From Parabacteroides gordonii MS-1 = DSM 23371 (GTDB lineage Bacteria; Bacteroidota; Bacteroidia; Bacteroidales; Tannerellaceae), in the NCBI RefSeq assembly GCF_000969825.1, contig NZ_KQ033920.1, forward strand, positions 1,663,075 to 1,727,074: a stretch of 64,000 nt of DNA, read 5' to 3'. Shown here one piece after another: positions 16,420-26,485 of this stretch. A model generated the notes under the pieces. It searched no databases. It was not told where the DNA came from and saw only the letters and a program-made list of their open reading frames with translations. The position numbers were made by a program, and so were the translations under genes. The first letter of the stretch is position 1, and every line of letters begins with the position of its first letter.

Positions 16420-16869
16420 ATGGAAAAGAAAACGCTTATATTAGGTGTCGGCAACTTGTTGCTGAAAGACGAAGGAGTCGGTATTCACGTCATCCGGGCT
16501 CTTGAAAAAGAAACGCTTCCCGCCCATGTCACCCTGATGGATGGCGGGACGGGTGGCCTTCATCTGATCAGCTGGCTGACGGGCTACGACCATATCATCA
16601 TGGTCGACGCCACCCTCGACAGTAACCCGCCGGGTACCGTCCGCCTAATCCGTCCGCAATATGCCAGCGACTATCCTCCCCTGATGAGTGCTCACGAGAT
16701 CGGCCTTCGCGATATGATCGAAACCATGATCCTGACCGGCGACCTTCCCGAAGTGCATCTGATCGTGATCTCCGCCGCCAACCTGAATGAAGTGAATATG
16801 GAACTGACTCCGGAAGTAGAGGCTTCTATTCCGGAAGTGATAAGGGTTATTCGGGAGTTGATTGAATAA
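16420..16869 (+). CDS. hyaD: Hydrogenase maturation endopeptidase (HyaD/HybD family)
   Basis: Nickel-dependent check protease that cuts the C-terminal peptide from the large subunit after Ni insertion. 149 aa with ILGVGNLLLKDEGVGIHVIRALE at the start (metal-binding Glu in DEGVG), LMDGGTGGLHLISWL with the second Asp, and SAHEIGLRDMIE containing the His ligand. Last gene of the hydrogenase operon, about 135 bases after the cytochrome gene, a gap filled by the palindrome cluster. Confidence 0.95.
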   Translation: MEKKTLILGVGNLLLKDEGVGIHVIRALEKETLPAHVTLMDGGTGGLHLISWLTGYDHIIMVDATLDSNPPGTVRLIRPQYASDYPPLMSAHEIGLRDMIETMILTGDLPEVHLIVISAANLNEVNMELTPEVEASIPEVIRVIRELIE

Positions 16870-16885
16870 TGAATACCCGAACCAA

Positions 16886-17869
16886 TCAATAAGGTGAATT
16901 GCTGTCCTGATACTCCCCGGCATTCCCCTTGTTCACGACAGTGGCAGGCATCACGATCTGTTTTTCTTCAATGGCCTTACCTTTTAATAGATCATCAGCC
17001 AGATCCACACATTTGGTGATCATGGACGGCGAATAAAGCGTTGTAGCAACATCTGTTACCGTTGTTGAAAGGATCAACGACAGGAACGCCTGCGATCCGC
17101 CACAACCGACAACGACTTTGATATCAGTACGCCCGGATTCGCTGATCGCTTCGATCACGCCGGATGCCACCTCGTCATCCTGGGCATAGAAGGCATCTAC
17201 CGACGGGTCACCGGCCAGGATACGGGCTGCCGCTTCCTTACCGTCAGCACTTGTATATAATGAAAGAGTTTGTGTAGTCAACCGGGTGGAAGGTGATTTG
17301 GATTTCAGTTCCTCCGTAAAAGCACCGACACGGGCATCACTCGATGCCGGATCTTGCGTGATCTTAAAAGCAACCACATGTACGGCTCCTTTTGATGCAA
17401 TATACCCCGCCGCATTCTTTCCGGCAGCCGCATTATCACCTTGTACCAATGCCGTATATCCATCAGTCACCCCGTCTTCAAACATAATAACGGGTATTCC
17501 CGCCGAGAAAGCGAAATCGAGCGCCTCTTTTCCGATACCTTCGGGAACAACCACCAGTATTTGACAACCTGCTTCCAGAGCCATCCGTATCTGGTTTGCC
17601 TGCTGTGTTTTATCCTTGGCCACATAGGTTGCGTAAGTCAACCCTTTCGACTCCAACTGATTGGTTGCATAATAACTTAAGGCTGTACGCCAACTGTTCG
17701 TCTGGTTTTTCAGACAAACCGCCACCTGCGGATGTTGTGCCGGACACGGCTCATCATCATCGCTGCAAGCTGCAAATAAGATCATCACTGATAAGAATGC
17801 ACAAGTTAAAGCCAATAGACGTCTCAATAAAAATGGTTTCTTTAATGTTGAAAATGTACTGGTTTTCAT
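16886..17869 (-). CDS. Orphan sugar-type periplasmic binding lipoprotein
   Basis: Periplasmic binding protein of the LacI/ribose-binding fold (Peripla_BP_4-like), 327 aa. I start at MKTSTFSTLKK (17869). The lipobox is ILFAAC near residue 35, so the protein is probably lipid-anchored. Motifs fit the fold: VAVCLKNQTNSWRTAL, AGIPVIMFEDG, VQGDNAAAGKNAAGYI and DAFYAQDDEVASGVIEAI. No ABC permease or ATPase gene is nearby, so it may be a sensor component rather than a transporter part. The next gene upstream in the same direction encodes a membrane-anchored TPR/HTH regulator. The ligand is unknown. Confidence 0.82.
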   Translation of the reverse strand: MKTSTFSTLKKPFLLRRLLALTCAFLSVMILFAACSDDDEPCPAQHPQVAVCLKNQTNSWRTALSYYATNQLESKGLTYATYVAKDKTQQANQIRMALEAGCQILVVVPEGIGKEALDFAFSAGIPVIMFEDGVTDGYTALVQGDNAAAGKNAAGYIASKGAVHVVAFKITQDPASSDARVGAFTEELKSKSPSTRLTTQTLSLYTSADGKEAAARILAGDPSVDAFYAQDDEVASGVIEAISESGRTDIKVVVGCGGSQAFLSLILSTTVTDVATTLYSPSMITKCVDLADDLLKGKAIEEKQIVMPATVVNKGNAGEYQDSNSPY

Positions 17870-17929
17870 GTTCACTAGTTTTAATTCATAATATAATAGC
17901 AACTCCGCTCAGGAGCCATACAACAAAAG

Positions 17930-17937
17930 CAAAACTA
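17930..17937 (-). promoter_or_regulatory. -7 box for the binding-lipoprotein gene
   Basis: The minus strand reads TAGTTTTG, a full TAnnTTTG match, 60 bases before the chosen start. Two direct repeats lie just upstream of it (17969-17991). Confidence 0.5.
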
Positions 17938-17968
17938 TATAATACCATAGCTATTTCCTAAAAACAGC

Positions 17969-17991
17969 AATAGACAATTCAATAGACAATT
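17969..17991. repeat. Two direct repeats AATAGACAATT
   Basis: Identical 11-mers at 17969-17979 and 17981-17991, one base apart, 31 bases upstream of the -7 box. The position suits an activator site. Confidence 0.6.
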
Positions 17992-18028
17992 GCAGCCATC
18001 GCCAACAAAGCGTTGATTTATAAGCCGC

Positions 18029-20041
18029 TTAAAATCGACTCATATACTCTTCCAGCGACACGTCTTTATCCAGTCCCAGCTTTTTTCGCAAGCGGAAACG
18101 GGAAGTATTCACACTTGCCTTATGATTTCCGAGAGCTAATGCGATCTCTTCCGAAGAAAGATTCAGGCGGATAAGCATAGCCAGCAACTCATCATTACGT
18201 GTCACGGCAGGGCAAATCTCCCGTAACCCCGATAGGAAAGATGGGTAAAGGAGACAAAACTGACGACGGAACTCCTGTTCCTCATCGGCTGTCAGCAGAC
18301 AAGGAGAAAGACTGTTGATCACATCCTGCATGGTGTGCTGAGCCTCCGCCGTTTCAATCTGTATGCGGAGTTCTTCGTTTTTACGATTCAGCTTTTGTCG
18401 CTCGGTCAGCATCTGACGGAGTTGAGCCTCCTTCTCCTCGATCTGACGAAGGGATTCCCTGTGCCGGATTTTATCTAATTCATGTTGGCGAAGACTAGCC
18501 TCATGACGCAAACTCAAAGTGCGGTGGCGCATAGTCAGCCAAAGCATAAAAACAACACATAATAAGATGGACAGGACACCGATCAGTATATAATGTCGCA
18601 GGGAACGTTCCCGCAATTGTAATTCGGCACGCAACAACCGGTTATCCTGTTCCTTTTCCTTTGTTTCGTATTTAACCCGGAACTGCGAGATCAGTCCGGC
18701 ATTCCGGCGTTCGGTAAACAACTGGTTTGCCTGATGAGCCATTAGCAGATAACGGGACGATTCGGCCGGACGCTTTGTTTCTGCATACAACTCTCCCAGC
18801 GCATAATAGACCAGGCGCTGCTGATTCACCAGTTGGTTCTTTTGTATATAATCGCCACAAGCCAGATACGCCTCAATCGCCGCCTCTGTCTCTCCTACCT
18901 CCGCCAGCACATCCCCCAACAGGCGGTATGTCAACACCGAAAGGTTATTCAACGGTTTATTCTTCAGTTCTCCGATCAGCCGGCGGGCAGCGGCAATGGC
19001 CTTTCCGTCTTTCCCTTTCGTTTCGTTGACAGCCAGGATGCAGGTATAATTATCATAAAACTCATGATAAAACGAGTTCTGCGAACGATCCGGCATACGA
19101 ACCTGCATACTGTCCAACAATGTTACCGCCTTTTCATACTCTTTCGATTGAAGAGCATAATAAGCAGACAAATTATCTACCCGGAGAAAGGCATCGGGAA
19201 CTCCACTCAGGCGGGCTGCATCCCTGGCTTTATCGAGATGAGTCATTACTTCCTCCTCCAATCCCCATTCGTCATAAAGCTGTACGACATTTGTCTCGGC
19301 TGCACATAGTCCGTACGGATTCTTTTCCCCTTCACCGGTAGCCAGCAGAGCATCATAAGCGGCAAGGGCTTCCTCAAACTCTCCAACCTGCTGATACTGG
19401 TAGATCAGGTTACCCAGCACAAACACGATCTTCGACTGATCTTCCAGCGTCTTTATGATCTCCAGGCTCCGTTCGCCGCAAGCTATCGCCTTACGTATTT
19501 CACCGGTCTGGTTATAAATGACGGAGGCAATGCCATTATCCACATAAAGCTGCTCTTTCTCCCTACCCTCCTCCGGACGTGACAAAGCACGATCTATCAA
19601 AGCCACAGCTTCATCCAGACGTGTCGCTTCATAGAGGGAGTAAGCAGTACTGATTTCCGCACTACGAGGATAGTTTCGTACAAACCAGAACTTGTTTTCC
19701 TTATAAACTGAACTGAAATAGTCCGCCCCGTCCTTACGTTGCCCGGAAAAGATATAGCAATAGACCAGTTGCAGAAATCCTTCATCTATCAGGTTTGCCA
19801 CAGGCTTTATGTTTTCTCCGGTTGGTTCCAGGGAGATTAATTGCTGATAAGCGGATATGGCAGCAGGATAGTCCTCGCTTTTTTGCAGTTCACGAGCTTT
19901 GTCGAACAACTGTTGTGCATGGCTATGAAGTTCGGATAACGAATCCGGTCGCAACGCAGACTGGTCACTATGGGATTTATGGTTTCCGCATCCGGACAGT
20001 ATCAGACAAAAGACTAAAAGTAATGTGGTTGTTTTACTCAT
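18029..20041 (-). CDS. Membrane-anchored TPR protein with C-terminal LuxR-type HTH
   Basis: 670 aa, a Bacteroidales-type one-piece sensor/regulator. A lipoprotein-like signal (LLVFCLILSGCG) is followed by TPR-like helical repeats over about residues 30-460 in the periplasm, one membrane helix near 485-507 (YILIGVLSILLCVVFMLWL), a cytoplasmic coiled coil rich in Glu/Arg (about 510-570), and a HTH at the end (LNLSSEEIALALGNHKASVNTSRFRLRKKLG). The layout suggests that periplasmic binding events alter a DNA-binding tail. It sits upstream of the orphan binding lipoprotein, a possible partner or target. No kinase domain is present. Confidence 0.85.
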   Translation of the reverse strand: MSKTTTLLLVFCLILSGCGNHKSHSDQSALRPDSLSELHSHAQQLFDKARELQKSEDYPAAISAYQQLISLEPTGENIKPVANLIDEGFLQLVYCYIFSGQRKDGADYFSSVYKENKFWFVRNYPRSAEISTAYSLYEATRLDEAVALIDRALSRPEEGREKEQLYVDNGIASVIYNQTGEIRKAIACGERSLEIIKTLEDQSKIVFVLGNLIYQYQQVGEFEEALAAYDALLATGEGEKNPYGLCAAETNVVQLYDEWGLEEEVMTHLDKARDAARLSGVPDAFLRVDNLSAYYALQSKEYEKAVTLLDSMQVRMPDRSQNSFYHEFYDNYTCILAVNETKGKDGKAIAAARRLIGELKNKPLNNLSVLTYRLLGDVLAEVGETEAAIEAYLACGDYIQKNQLVNQQRLVYYALGELYAETKRPAESSRYLLMAHQANQLFTERRNAGLISQFRVKYETKEKEQDNRLLRAELQLRERSLRHYILIGVLSILLCVVFMLWLTMRHRTLSLRHEASLRQHELDKIRHRESLRQIEEKEAQLRQMLTERQKLNRKNEELRIQIETAEAQHTMQDVINSLSPCLLTADEEQEFRRQFCLLYPSFLSGLREICPAVTRNDELLAMLIRLNLSSEEIALALGNHKASVNTSRFRLRKKLGLDKDVSLEEYMSRF

Positions 20042-20137
20042 TTCAATAGATCTAAATTAGATAAATGCTACTCTCTTCTTCCAGAATAGCACTACGAATA
20101 TAGCAATTATTTAAGATAGATCTAAAGCGTTTAAGTC

Positions 20138-20875
20138 CTATTTCAGAACATAATACAGCATCGCAGCTATCGCAGATCCTGCAATCGGTGCAATTCCGGG
20201 GATCCAGGCATATTCCCAATGACTGCTTCCTTTTCCTTTAATCGGAAGAATGGTATGCATAAAACGCGGAGCCAGATCGCGGGCCGGATTAATGGCATAC
20301 CCGGTCGGCCCACCGAGCGACAGGCCGATCACCCAAACCGTAAACGCCACCGGAATAGCTCCGACCGATCCAAGCCCGATCGGTAGCGTACTGTTACTTT
20401 CATACGTCAGTTCACCATCCGTAATATAAAAGACAACGAACATCAGGACAAACGTCCCCACCATCTCCGTCAGGAAATTGATAACCGGATTACTGATCTC
20501 CGCATTGGTACAAAACACGCCCAACTTTGCCGCCTGGCTATCCGTTGCATCGAAATGATCCTTGTAAACCAGCCAAACCACCAATGCCCCTAACGCCGCA
20601 CCCAGGAATTGGGCCAGAATATAAACAGGCACCTCGCTCCAGGGAAAAGTCCCCCCGATAGCCAGCCCGATCGAAACCGCAGGATTCAGATGAGCCCCGC
20701 TATACGGCCCGGCCACAACCACCCCGATAAAAACACCTAATGCCCAGGCGGTGGTGATAGCCATCCACCCGGCACTGTTCCCTTTTGTCTTTGTCAGGCA
20801 GACATTGGCAACTACACCGCCTCCCATCAGGATCAGCAATATAGTTCCTATAAATTCAGCAAGAAATGGTGTCAT
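20138..20875 (-). CDS. glpF: Glycerol facilitator (aquaglyceroporin)
   Basis: Channel for glycerol entry, MIP family. Six membrane helices and both NPA loops are visible: AHLNPAVSIGLAIGG and AINPARDLAPR. The Asp after the second NPA-Arg marks a glycerol rather than a water channel. I start at MTPFLAEFIG (20875), giving 245 aa; an upstream Met at 20911 would overlap the glpK stop. Last gene of glpD-glpK-glpF. Confidence 0.95.
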   Translation of the reverse strand: MTPFLAEFIGTILLILMGGGVVANVCLTKTKGNSAGWMAITTAWALGVFIGVVVAGPYSGAHLNPAVSIGLAIGGTFPWSEVPVYILAQFLGAALGALVVWLVYKDHFDATDSQAAKLGVFCTNAEISNPVINFLTEMVGTFVLMFVVFYITDGELTYESNSTLPIGLGSVGAIPVAFTVWVIGLSLGGPTGYAINPARDLAPRFMHTILPIKGKGSSHWEYAWIPGIAPIAGSAIAAMLYYVLK

Positions 20876-20900
20876 GGTAAGTAAGGTATTAATTATAAGA

Positions 20901-22412
20901 TCAGATTTCACTCTCCATCGCCCAGTTCATCGTACGGCCAACCGCTTTATGCCAATCGGTAAGCAAAGCCATTGCCGTCTCGGGCTTCATCTTAGCCGTG
21001 AATATAGTATCCAGCGACCATTGTTCCTTCAGTTCGTCCATATCCTTCCAGTAATTCACTGCCAGACCGGCCAGATAAGCCGCCCCTAAAGCCGTTGTTT
21101 CCAATATCCGGGGACGAACCACCGGACACTGGCAGATATCCGCCTGAAACTGCATCAGGAAATTATTGGCAATAGCCCCACCGTCTACCCGGATCTCTTT
21201 CGGCTTGGCATGAATATCGTTTTCCATAGCCATCAGGACATCATACACCTGATAGCAAATACCTTCAAGCGCGGCACGTGTCAGATGGGCGGCCGTCGTT
21301 CCCCGGGTAATGCCAATGATAGCACCACGGGCATACTGATCCCAGTAGGGAGCCCCTAATCCGGTCAGGGCGGGAACAAAATAGACCCCGCCGTTATCAG
21401 GAACCGACTTGGCCATCTGTTCCGTCACCGGTGCATTCGGGATCAGACCGATACCGTCACGCAGCCATTGAACGACTGCTCCGCCGACAAACACACTCCC
21501 TTCCAGTGCATAGGTAACCTTGTCCCCCAGCTTCCAGGCAATCGTCGTCAGCAGGTTATTTTGTGAGAAGACAGGCTTCTCCCCGGTATTCACGATCATG
21601 AAACATCCGGTTCCGTAGGTCGTTTTCATCATACCCTCTTCCAGGCAAAGCTGCCCGAATAAAGCGGCTTGCTGGTCACCGGCCATACCGGAAACAGGAA
21701 TACCCGCTTTAAAGATAGGTGTAGAGGTTTCGCAATACACCTCGCTGCTGCTTTTCACTTCAGGCATCATGGAAGACGGGATAGTAAAAAGATCCAGCAA
21801 CTCCTGATCCCACTGCAACGTATTTATATTGAAAAGCATCGTGCGGGATGCATTGGTTATATCGGTGATGAACTGAGCACCACGCGTCAGCTTCCAGATC
21901 AGCCACGAGTCGACGGTTCCGAAGCAGAGTTCGCCCCTTTCAGCCCGTTCGCGGACACCTTTCACATGGTCAAGTATCCATTTTACTTTGGTGGCAGAAA
22001 AGTAAGCGTCGATCACCAGGCCGGTCTTTTGCTGGATATAGTCGGCATAACCTTCAGCCTTCAGTTCTTCGCAATAATCGGCTGTGCGGCGATCCTGCCA
22101 TACAATGGCATTATACACAGGGAAACCGGTCTCGCGATCCCAGACAATGGTCGTCTCCCGCTGGTTGGCGATACCGATACAAGCTATATGGGTATCCGTC
22201 ACATCGGCCTTCGCCATCGCTTCCTTGATCGCGGACGATTGCGTGTACCATATTTCGTTCGGGTCGTGCTCTACCCAACCCGGCTTAGGAAAATATTGCT
22301 GGAATGCTTTCTGGGAGAAAGTGATGATCTCTCCCTGGCGGTTAAACAGAACGGCCCGGGAAGTCGTCGTACCCTGGTCTATAGACAGTACATATTTATG
22401 TCTGAAATTCAT
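20901..22412 (-). CDS. glpK: Glycerol kinase
   Basis: Phosphorylates glycerol to sn-glycerol 3-phosphate with ATP, trapping it in the cell. 503 aa, the standard FGGY-kinase length. Motifs: [20 protein letters not shown] at the N-terminus, [22 protein letters not shown] and [16 protein letters not shown]. It lies between glpD and glpF with short gaps, so product and uptake are co-expressed. Confidence 0.98.
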   Translation of the reverse strand: MNFRHKYVLSIDQGTTTSRAVLFNRQGEIITFSQKAFQQYFPKPGWVEHDPNEIWYTQSSAIKEAMAKADVTDTHIACIGIANQRETTIVWDRETGFPVYNAIVWQDRRTADYCEELKAEGYADYIQQKTGLVIDAYFSATKVKWILDHVKGVRERAERGELCFGTVDSWLIWKLTRGAQFITDITNASRTMLFNINTLQWDQELLDLFTIPSSMMPEVKSSSEVYCETSTPIFKAGIPVSGMAGDQQAALFGQLCLEEGMMKTTYGTGCFMIVNTGEKPVFSQNNLLTTIAWKLGDKVTYALEGSVFVGGAVVQWLRDGIGLIPNAPVTEQMAKSVPDNGGVYFVPALTGLGAPYWDQYARGAIIGITRGTTAAHLTRAALEGICYQVYDVLMAMENDIHAKPKEIRVDGGAIANNFLMQFQADICQCPVVRPRILETTALGAAYLAGLAVNYWKDMDELKEQWSLDTIFTAKMKPETAMALLTDWHKAVGRTMNWAMESEI

Positions 22413-22448
22413 ATTCTTCCTTTCTGTTAGTTCATTATCATTTTCTTG

Positions 22449-24011
22449 TCAATCCAATATGTAATGGGCAGCCACACGATTGAATTCTTCCAGTTGCCCG
22501 GCTTTCCAGGAAACGTCTTTCCCTCTTTCCTCCGCCAGGATAGCAACAACCTGCGGAGCTATTGCCATCGCTGCACGGGCATCCATAAACAAGATCCGCA
22601 GACGGCGGGCCAGCACATCCTCCAATGTCCGTGCCATCTCATTACGGATGATCCAGGTAACTTCCCCCCGCGTATAAGCATACCGGGGATGCAACTTCTC
22701 TCCCATTTCCGGGGCAGAAGCCACCAGTTGCCTGATCGCATCGGCATCCGTACCATATACATATAAAGGATCGGAATAATCGGGAGTGACTCCGGAGCCA
22801 TGAACCGGGAACGTTTCGGTTACACAATCCCGTGTCGGCACATGCATATAACGAATTGCATAATCGAGTGTGTCCTGCGCCATCTTCCGGTAGGTAGTCC
22901 ACTTCCCTCCGATTATAGTTATTAAACCCGATTTCTCACGGATAAGTTTATGACTGCGCGAAATCTCTTTCGTTTTTTTCCCCTCGTTACGCGGAGCCGC
23001 CAGAGGACGGAGCCCGGCAAATACGGACAAAACATCGCTCCGCTGCGGGGCACGGTTCAAGTAATTGGCAGCCGTATTCAGGATAAACTGCACCTCTTCC
23101 TCCAGGGCGGCCGGTTCCACGCTCGACTCCTCCATCAACGTATCGGTGGTGCCTACCACGACCTTATCATGCCAGGGCACAGCAAACAGGACACGTCCGT
23201 CAGATGTTTTAGGGATCATAACCGCACAATCGCTGTCAAGAAAAGAGGCATCCAGCACAAGATGGACTCCCTGGCTGGGGCGGACAGTCGGACGGTTGTC
23301 CGGCTTATCCATCTGCAGTATCTCGTCGGCAAACACTCCGGTGGCATTGATAACCGAATGAGCCTTCACCCGGTACATATCACCTGTTTCTTCATCACGG
23401 ACAACGACACCCGTCACCTGTTTCTTCTCTTTCAACAGGCCGGTCACGTTCATATAGTTCAGTACGCAGCCACCGGCCTCCACAGCCGTTTGCGCCAGGT
23501 TGATTGCCAAACGGGAATCGTCGAACTGGCCGTCGTGATAAAGCACACCGGCAGTCATACCTTTCTTACGAAGCATAGGGATCGTCTTTACGGCACGCTT
23601 GGGGCCGATACAAATAGACCGCCCGAGACTGAGCTTCCGGGCCATCAGGTCGTACAAGATCAGGCCGACCGTATAGAAAGGCCCTTCCCACCAACGGTAA
23701 CAAGGGATCAGAAAAAGCTGGTCTTTCACCAGATGGGAAGCATTATGGCGAAGCAGTCCCCGCTCATGCAGTGCTTCCAGAACCAGCGACACATCCCCCT
23801 GCGCCAGATAACGTACTCCTCCATGCACCAGCTTCGTGCTCCGGCTAGAAGTTCCTTTCGTAAAATCCGAACGTTCGAACAAGGCCACGCTATATCCGCG
23901 GGTTGCTGCATCGAGCGCTATTCCCAAACCTGTGGCTCCACCGCCTATTACGACAAAGTCGAATACTTTTTCCCGGTCATCCAGCAGGGAAATAACTGAT
24001 TCTCGTTCCAT
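22449..24011 (-). CDS. glpD: FAD-dependent glycerol-3-phosphate dehydrogenase
   Basis: Oxidises glycerol 3-phosphate to dihydroxyacetone phosphate and feeds electrons to the quinone pool at the membrane. 520 aa. The N-terminal FAD-binding motif is VVIGGGATGLGIALDAATRGY; later come SSRSTKLVHGGVRYL, ATGVFADEIL and GGKWTTYRKMAQD. The C-terminal domain is helical. First gene of the glp operon. Together with the hydrogenase it would supply reducing power for fumarate respiration, which is inference. Confidence 0.96.
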   Translation of the reverse strand: MERESVISLLDDREKVFDFVVIGGGATGLGIALDAATRGYSVALFERSDFTKGTSSRSTKLVHGGVRYLAQGDVSLVLEALHERGLLRHNASHLVKDQLFLIPCYRWWEGPFYTVGLILYDLMARKLSLGRSICIGPKRAVKTIPMLRKKGMTAGVLYHDGQFDDSRLAINLAQTAVEAGGCVLNYMNVTGLLKEKKQVTGVVVRDEETGDMYRVKAHSVINATGVFADEILQMDKPDNRPTVRPSQGVHLVLDASFLDSDCAVMIPKTSDGRVLFAVPWHDKVVVGTTDTLMEESSVEPAALEEEVQFILNTAANYLNRAPQRSDVLSVFAGLRPLAAPRNEGKKTKEISRSHKLIREKSGLITIIGGKWTTYRKMAQDTLDYAIRYMHVPTRDCVTETFPVHGSGVTPDYSDPLYVYGTDADAIRQLVASAPEMGEKLHPRYAYTRGEVTWIIRNEMARTLEDVLARRLRILFMDARAAMAIAPQVVAILAEERGKDVSWKAGQLEEFNRVAAHYILD

Positions 24012-24033
24012 AATACCCTGTATAAAATATTAA

Positions 24034-24071
24034 CTCCCACAAATCTAACAAATTATTTAGATTTGTGGGAG
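24034..24071 (-). terminator. Terminator of the PBP1A transcript
   Basis: A perfect 15-bp stem (24034-24048 with 24057-24071, arm CTCCCACAAATCTAA) has an 8-base loop and is followed on the minus strand by TTAATATTTTAT. It separates PBP1A from glpD. Confidence 0.8.
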
Positions 24072-24097
24072 CCGGGTATGTTAATTAACTTAGTCTG

Positions 24098-26443
24098 TTA
24101 TTCGAACATCTTGTCGATACCGCCAATATCCGCCGGAGTATGCCTCCGCTCTTCTTCCGTTGTCGTCTTACAAGGGTTCGCATATTGTTCGGGGACATCA
24201 AAATCCTCCTCCTCCGAATAACCGAGTGTCTTGTCGGCATATACTTTCTGCATGAACAAACCGTAGATAGGCAAAGCCATGCTTGCCCCCTGTCCTTCCG
24301 ACAAACGGTCGAAATGGATGGAACGTTCTTCACCTCCTACCCAGCAACCCGACACCAGGCTCGGGGTAAAGGCCATGAACCAACCGTCGGAGTTGTTCTG
24401 TGTCGTACCGGTCTTACCGCCCATCGGCGCCTTGATACCATAACGGAAACGAACACGGCTACCTGTTCCGCCATCAATCACATTCTTCAGCATATGGAGC
24501 ATCTTATAGGAAGCATCTTCCGTCAACACCTCGCTCATCTGCGAATTGAAGCTGGCAATCGTATTTCCATACGGGTCTTCTATACGGGTCACATAAATCG
24601 GTTCCGCACGGATCCCCTTGTTGGCAAAGACAGTATAACCACTTACCATTTCGCCCACCGAAACGTCAGGCGTACCGAGACAGATCGAGATCACAGGATC
24701 CATCTGGTTCTTCAAACCGAACGAATGGAGCAGGCGTACGAACGTATAAGGAGACATCTGGCTCATCAGCCACGCCGTCACCCAGTTGTCCGAATTCTGC
24801 AACCCCCATTGGATGGAGACACGTTCGCCGACCCGTTTGGCACTGGCATTACGCGGTGTCCAGGGGATGCCGTTCTCGTCAAAGTATGTATTTTGCACAT
24901 GCATCATTTCGTCGCACGGGCTGAAACCTTCAATCATCGCCAGCGAATAAAGGAACGGTTTGATAGTCGAACCGATCTGGCGGCGTCCGCCATTCACCAT
25001 ATCATACTGGAAGTCGTTATAATCGATCCCCCCTACATAAGCTTTTACATAACCGGTACGCGGATCCATCGACATGAAGCCGGTACGCAGGAAGCTCTTA
25101 TGATAACGGATAGAGTCCATCGGCGACATAAGCGTGTCGATCGGCCCGTTCCAGGAGAATACACGCATATCGACAGGCGTATTGAACACCTTGCGTATCT
25201 CTTCCTCTTTCTCGCCGGCCTTTTTCATAATCCGGTAGCGGTCAGTCTGGTGCATGGCACGTGTCAGAATGGTATCCACTTCACCCGGGCGAAGGTCTAT
25301 CGAGAAAGGAGCCTGTTTCTTCTTTTTGTTTGCCTGGAAGAAAGCGGGTTGCAGGTCTTTGCTGAAATGCTCGCGAACAGCCTCTTCCGCATACTGCTGC
25401 ATACGGGAGTCGATCGTCGTATATATCTTCAGGCCATCGGTATAAAGATTATAGAACTCGCCATCCGCTTTCTTGTTCTTGTTGCACCAGCCATAAAGCG
25501 GATTGGTTTCCCAGGCCAGGGAGTCTTCATAGAACTGCTGTTTCTGCCACCCCCTGTACTCACCACGGTCGGGTTTCTTGCGGGTCATCAAAATACGCAG
25601 ATATTCACGGAAGTAAGGCGCCGGGCCGTCCTTGTGATCCATACGGGTAAAACGCACGGTCAGCGGTAGCGCCTTCAACGAATCGCATTCGGCACGGGTG
25701 ATATAACCCGCTTTCTGCATTTGCTCCAGCACCGTATTACGGCGGCCTCGTGTACGCTCATTCTGGCGTACCGGATTGAAGTAAGAAGGGTTCTTACACA
25801 TACCGACCAGCGTAGCGGCTTCCTCTGTCTTCAGATTCTTCGGATTAGTACCGAAATAAACCCGGGCAGCCGATTGAATACCGACAGCATTATACAGGAA
25901 GTCGAATTTATTCAGATACATATTAATGATCTCTTCCTTTGTATAATAGCGTTCCAACTGGACGGCAATCACCCATTCGATCGGCTTCTGGAACAGACGC
26001 TCCATCAGGTTATCGGCATTCGGCGAAAACAGCTGTTTAGCCAACTGCTGGGTAATGGTACTACCGCCCCCACCGCTCTTCTGCATCAGGATACCGCGCT
26101 TCACAATAGCACGGAAAAGCCCCAGTGCATCGATACCGCTATGTTCGCTGAAACGGACATCTTCAGTAGCGATCAACGCCTTCACCAGGTCGGGCGAAAG
26201 ATCCTGGTAGTTCACATAAATACGGTTATCTTTACTATGTGCATAACTTCCCAGCGTTTTCCCGTCGGACGAGATAACCTGGGATGCATATTTATCGATC
26301 GGATTTTCGAGCTGTTCGACCGGCGGCATATAGCCAATAGAGCCATTTGCTATGGATGTAAATATCAGGAATACAGTTCCTACTGCTGCAACGAACAGCA
26401 CCCAAAATGAAATTATAATGCCTTTTGTTACTTTTGAAGCCAT
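24098..26443 (-). CDS. mrcA: Penicillin-binding protein 1A (bifunctional glycosyltransferase/transpeptidase)
   Basis: Class A PBP that polymerises and cross-links peptidoglycan. 781 aa. One N-terminal membrane helix (about 8-30) precedes a GT51 domain with EDVRFSEHSGID (catalytic Glu) and GGSTITQQLAKQLF. The transpeptidase domain follows with STIKPF (SxxK), NSDNW (SxN) and GKTGTTQNN (KTG). All catalytic motifs are present. It is monocistronic, with a TATCTTTG box upstream and a strong hairpin downstream. A second, monofunctional glycosyltransferase (mtgA) lies at 55 kb. Confidence 0.95.
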   Translation of the reverse strand: MASKVTKGIIISFWVLFVAAVGTVFLIFTSIANGSIGYMPPVEQLENPIDKYASQVISSDGKTLGSYAHSKDNRIYVNYQDLSPDLVKALIATEDVRFSEHSGIDALGLFRAIVKRGILMQKSGGGGSTITQQLAKQLFSPNADNLMERLFQKPIEWVIAVQLERYYTKEEIINMYLNKFDFLYNAVGIQSAARVYFGTNPKNLKTEEAATLVGMCKNPSYFNPVRQNERTRGRRNTVLEQMQKAGYITRAECDSLKALPLTVRFTRMDHKDGPAPYFREYLRILMTRKKPDRGEYRGWQKQQFYEDSLAWETNPLYGWCNKNKKADGEFYNLYTDGLKIYTTIDSRMQQYAEEAVREHFSKDLQPAFFQANKKKKQAPFSIDLRPGEVDTILTRAMHQTDRYRIMKKAGEKEEEIRKVFNTPVDMRVFSWNGPIDTLMSPMDSIRYHKSFLRTGFMSMDPRTGYVKAYVGGIDYNDFQYDMVNGGRRQIGSTIKPFLYSLAMIEGFSPCDEMMHVQNTYFDENGIPWTPRNASAKRVGERVSIQWGLQNSDNWVTAWLMSQMSPYTFVRLLHSFGLKNQMDPVISICLGTPDVSVGEMVSGYTVFANKGIRAEPIYVTRIEDPYGNTIASFNSQMSEVLTEDASYKMLHMLKNVIDGGTGSRVRFRYGIKAPMGGKTGTTQNNSDGWFMAFTPSLVSGCWVGGEERSIHFDRLSEGQGASMALPIYGLFMQKVYADKTLGYSEEEDFDVPEQYANPCKTTTEEERRHTPADIGGIDKMFE

Positions 26444-26467
26444 CTTTTCTTATTAACTTAGGAACCG

Positions 26468-26475
26468 CAAAGATA
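26468..26475 (-). promoter_or_regulatory. -7 box for PBP1A
   Basis: The minus strand reads TATCTTTG, 25 bases before the start codon. Confidence 0.55.
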
Positions 26476-26485
26476 AGAAATTAAT

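Noticed and set aside
24140-25669. 509-codon open frame antisense to PBP1A
   Set aside because: His/Arg/Thr-rich shadow translation without domain marks; PBP1A has all catalytic motifs on the other strand.
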